From positions 1,169,501 through 1,233,500 of the forward strand of contig NZ_CP012401.1 in assembly GCF_001305595.1 (NCBI RefSeq): 64,000 nucleotides of DNA, in the 5' to 3' direction. Below the pieces are notes generated by a model. It did no database searches. It was not told the origin of the DNA and saw only the letters and a program-made list of their open reading frames with translations. This DNA comes from Azospirillum thiophilum (GTDB taxonomy: Bacteria > Pseudomonadota > Alphaproteobacteria > Azospirillales > Azospirillaceae). Made by a program: the position numbers and the translations under genes. This document shows positions 62,540-64,000 of this stretch, one piece after another. Position 1 is the first letter of the stretch, and each line of letters starts with the position of its first letter.

Positions 62540-64000
62540 ATGACATCAGCGACTCTGACTTCAGGGGCCACCCTGGGCAGCCAGCGGGTGTCGGAAGACG
62601 TGCGTTACCATGAGGACGCCATCCGACTCTTCGTTATCGCTGCAGTGTTCTGGGGCGTGATCGGTTTCCTGGCCGGTACCTTCATCGCTCTGCAGCTGGC
62701 CTTCCCGGCGCTGAATCTCGGGCTGGAGTGGACGAGCTTCGGGCGCCTGCGCCCGGTCCACACTTCGGCGGTGATTTTCGCGTTCGGCGGCAATGTGCTG
62801 TTCGCCACTTCGCTTTATTCTGTTCAACGGACTTGCCGTCAGCATCTCTTCGGGGGCGAAGGGCTGGCGAAGTTCATCTTCTGGAACTACAACGTCTTCA
62901 TCGTGCTCGCGGCGCTGAGCTACGCCCTGGGCTATACCCAGGGCAAGGAATACGCCGAGCCCGAGTGGATCCTCGATCTCTACCTGACGGTCACCTGGGT
63001 GCTCTACGCCGTCCAGTTCATCGGCACGGTGATGACGCGGCGCGAGTCGCACATCTATGTGGCGAACTGGTTCTTCATGGCGTTCATCCTGACCGTCGCC
63101 ATCCTGCACATCGGCAACAACGTCAACGTCCCGGTGTCGCTGTTCGGCATGAAGTCCTACAGCGCCGTGTCGGGCGTGCAGAGCGGGATGGTGCAGTGGT
63201 GGTACGGCCACAACGCGGTCGGCTTCTTCCTGACCGCCGGCTTCCTGGGCATCATGTATTATTTCGTGCCCAAGCGCGCCGAGCGGCCGGTCTATTCCTA
63301 CCGCCTGTCGATCGTCCATTTCTGGACCCTGATCTTCCTCTACATCTGGGCCGGTCCGCACCACCTGCACTACACCTCGCTGCCGGACTGGGCGCAGACG
63401 CTGGGCATGACCTTCTCGATCATGCTGTGGATGCCGTCCTGGGGCGGCATGATCAACGGCATCATGACCCTGTCGGGCGCCTGGGATAAGCTGCGCACCG
63501 ATCCGGTCCTGCGTTTCCTGGTCACCTCGGTCGCCTTCTACGGCATGTCGACCTTCGAAGGTCCGCTGATGTCGGTGAAGCCGGTCAACGCCCTGTCGCA
63601 CTACACCGACTGGACCGTCGGCCATGTGCATTCCGGCGCTCTCGGCTGGGTCGCCTTCATCTCCTTCGGCGCCATCTATTATCTGGTGCCGGTGCTGTGG
63701 AAGCGCTCGCAGCTCTACAGCCTGCGTCTGGTCAGCTACCATTTCTGGACCGCCACCATCGGCATCGTGCTCTACATCACCGCCATGTGGGTGTCCGGCA
63801 TCATGCAGGGCTTGATGTGGCGCGCCTACGACAACCTGGGCTTCCTGCAATACTCCTTCGTGGAGACCGTCGCGGCGATGCACCCGTTCTACGTGATCCG
63901 CGCGATGGGCGGCGTCCTGTTCGTCACCGGCGCCCTGATCATGGTCTACAACCTGTGGCGCACGGCGAAGGGCGATGTCCGCATCGAGAAGCCCTATGTC
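62540..64000 (+). CDS. ccoN: cbb3-type cytochrome c oxidase subunit I, 3'-truncated
   Basis: 487 codons in the window; the gene runs off the end. This heme-copper oxidase subunit works at low oxygen. Ligands are seen in [14 protein letters not shown] (low-spin heme His), [11 protein letters not shown] (CuB His), [10 protein letters not shown] (CuB His pair) and [14 protein letters not shown] (heme b3/b His pair). The N-terminus and helix pattern fit CcoN rather than CtaD. Start ATG 62540 follows GGGAGAG. ccoOQP would be expected downstream. Confidence 0.95.
   Translation, partial: MTSATLTSGATLGSQRVSEDVRYHEDAIRLFVIAAVFWGVIGFLAGTFIALQLAFPALNLGLEWTSFGRLRPVHTSAVIFAFGGNVLFATSLYSVQRTCRQHLFGGEGLAKFIFWNYNVFIVLAALSYALGYTQGKEYAEPEWILDLYLTVTWVLYAVQFIGTVMTRRESHIYVANWFFMAFILTVAILHIGNNVNVPVSLFGMKSYSAVSGVQSGMVQWWYGHNAVGFFLTAGFLGIMYYFVPKRAERPVYSYRLSIVHFWTLIFLYIWAGPHHLHYTSLPDWAQTLGMTFSIMLWMPSWGGMINGIMTLSGAWDKLRTDPVLRFLVTSVAFYGMSTFEGPLMSVKPVNALSHYTDWTVGHVHSGALGWVAFISFGAIYYLVPVLWKRSQLYSLRLVSYHFWTATIGIVLYITAMWVSGIMQGLMWRAYDNLGFLQYSFVETVAAMHPFYVIRAMGGVLFVTGALIMVYNLWRTAKGDVRIEKPYV

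Overview
The window is GC-rich chromosomal DNA of an alphaproteobacterium, most likely Azospirillum or a close relative in the Rhodospirillales. This is inferred from the gene content and from motifs, not from a database search: C4-pathway 5-aminolevulinate synthase (HemA), an alphaproteobacterial LexA box of the form GAAC-N7-GAAC, FNR-type anaeroboxes, CarD, an RpoH-type sigma factor, a cbb3 oxidase, and strong AGGAG-type ribosome binding sites with occasional TTG and GTG starts. The layout is that of a housekeeping chromosome: short operons with many convergent and divergent pairs, and no prophage, insertion sequence, CRISPR array or secretion cluster. One tRNA (Gly-GCC) is present.

Layout. 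0-7.8 kb: start of a Do-like periplasmic protease (minus), then cheZ with a poly-C frameshift, a two-module pentapeptide-repeat protein, ihfB-lapA, an ornithine-cyclodeaminase-family protein, a HisKA_2-type sensor kinase and an EamA exporter. 7.8-16.5 kb: YkvA protein, SDR dehydrogenase, FMN reductase, argG, two small envelope proteins, a 2-hydroxyacid dehydrogenase, MarR regulator, LprI-domain protein and hemolysin III. 16.6-21.4 kb: ribbon-helix-helix protein, a candidate structured sRNA with a textbook terminator, LysR, MFS exporter, enoyl-CoA hydratase, tRNA-Gly. 21.5-26.6 kb: rsmB, heparinase II/III and purH, with an unusual inverted-repeat array before purH. 26.8-30.3 kb: rpoH, a phosphatase-fold protein that has lost its metal ligands, carD (with a clear sigma-70 promoter) and fdxA. 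30.4-38.1 kb: LysR/MFS divergent pair, CBS protein, TerC, small Zn-finger protein, nhaA, DUF4112 and hemN. 38.2-43.2 kb: EF-hand protein, SH3 lipoprotein, SOS-type imuA without imuB or dnaE2, DTW-domain enzyme, a 25-residue membrane peptide, dual-specificity phosphatase and a small lipoprotein. 43.3-53.0 kb: chemoreceptor with a CheR-tether pentapeptide, Atm1-type ABC exporter, heme oxygenase, pyrF-trpF, a zinc-sensor diguanylate cyclase, upp and a frameshifted DUF2235 hydrolase. 53.1-64 kb: hemA, PadR-like regulator, Hpt-pseudoreceiver protein, two polyamine-type ABC permeases, thioesterase, two RNA methyltransferases, GNAT protein and ccoN, which runs off the end.

Connections. Three genes for low-oxygen respiration and tetrapyrrole supply (hemN, hemA, ccoN) each have a TTGAY-N4-ATCAA box upstream, so they look like one FNR/FixK regulon. 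Heme oxygenase and the Atm1-type exporter add heme and Fe-S handling. CheZ, the chemoreceptor, the zinc-type diguanylate cyclase and the Hpt-pseudoreceiver are signalling parts. The most unusual items are the candidate sRNA with CUCC-rich loops, the pseudophosphatase, the doubled FliM-like tail of CheZ across a C-tract frameshift, the LexA-boxed orphan imuA, and the inverted-repeat array before purH.
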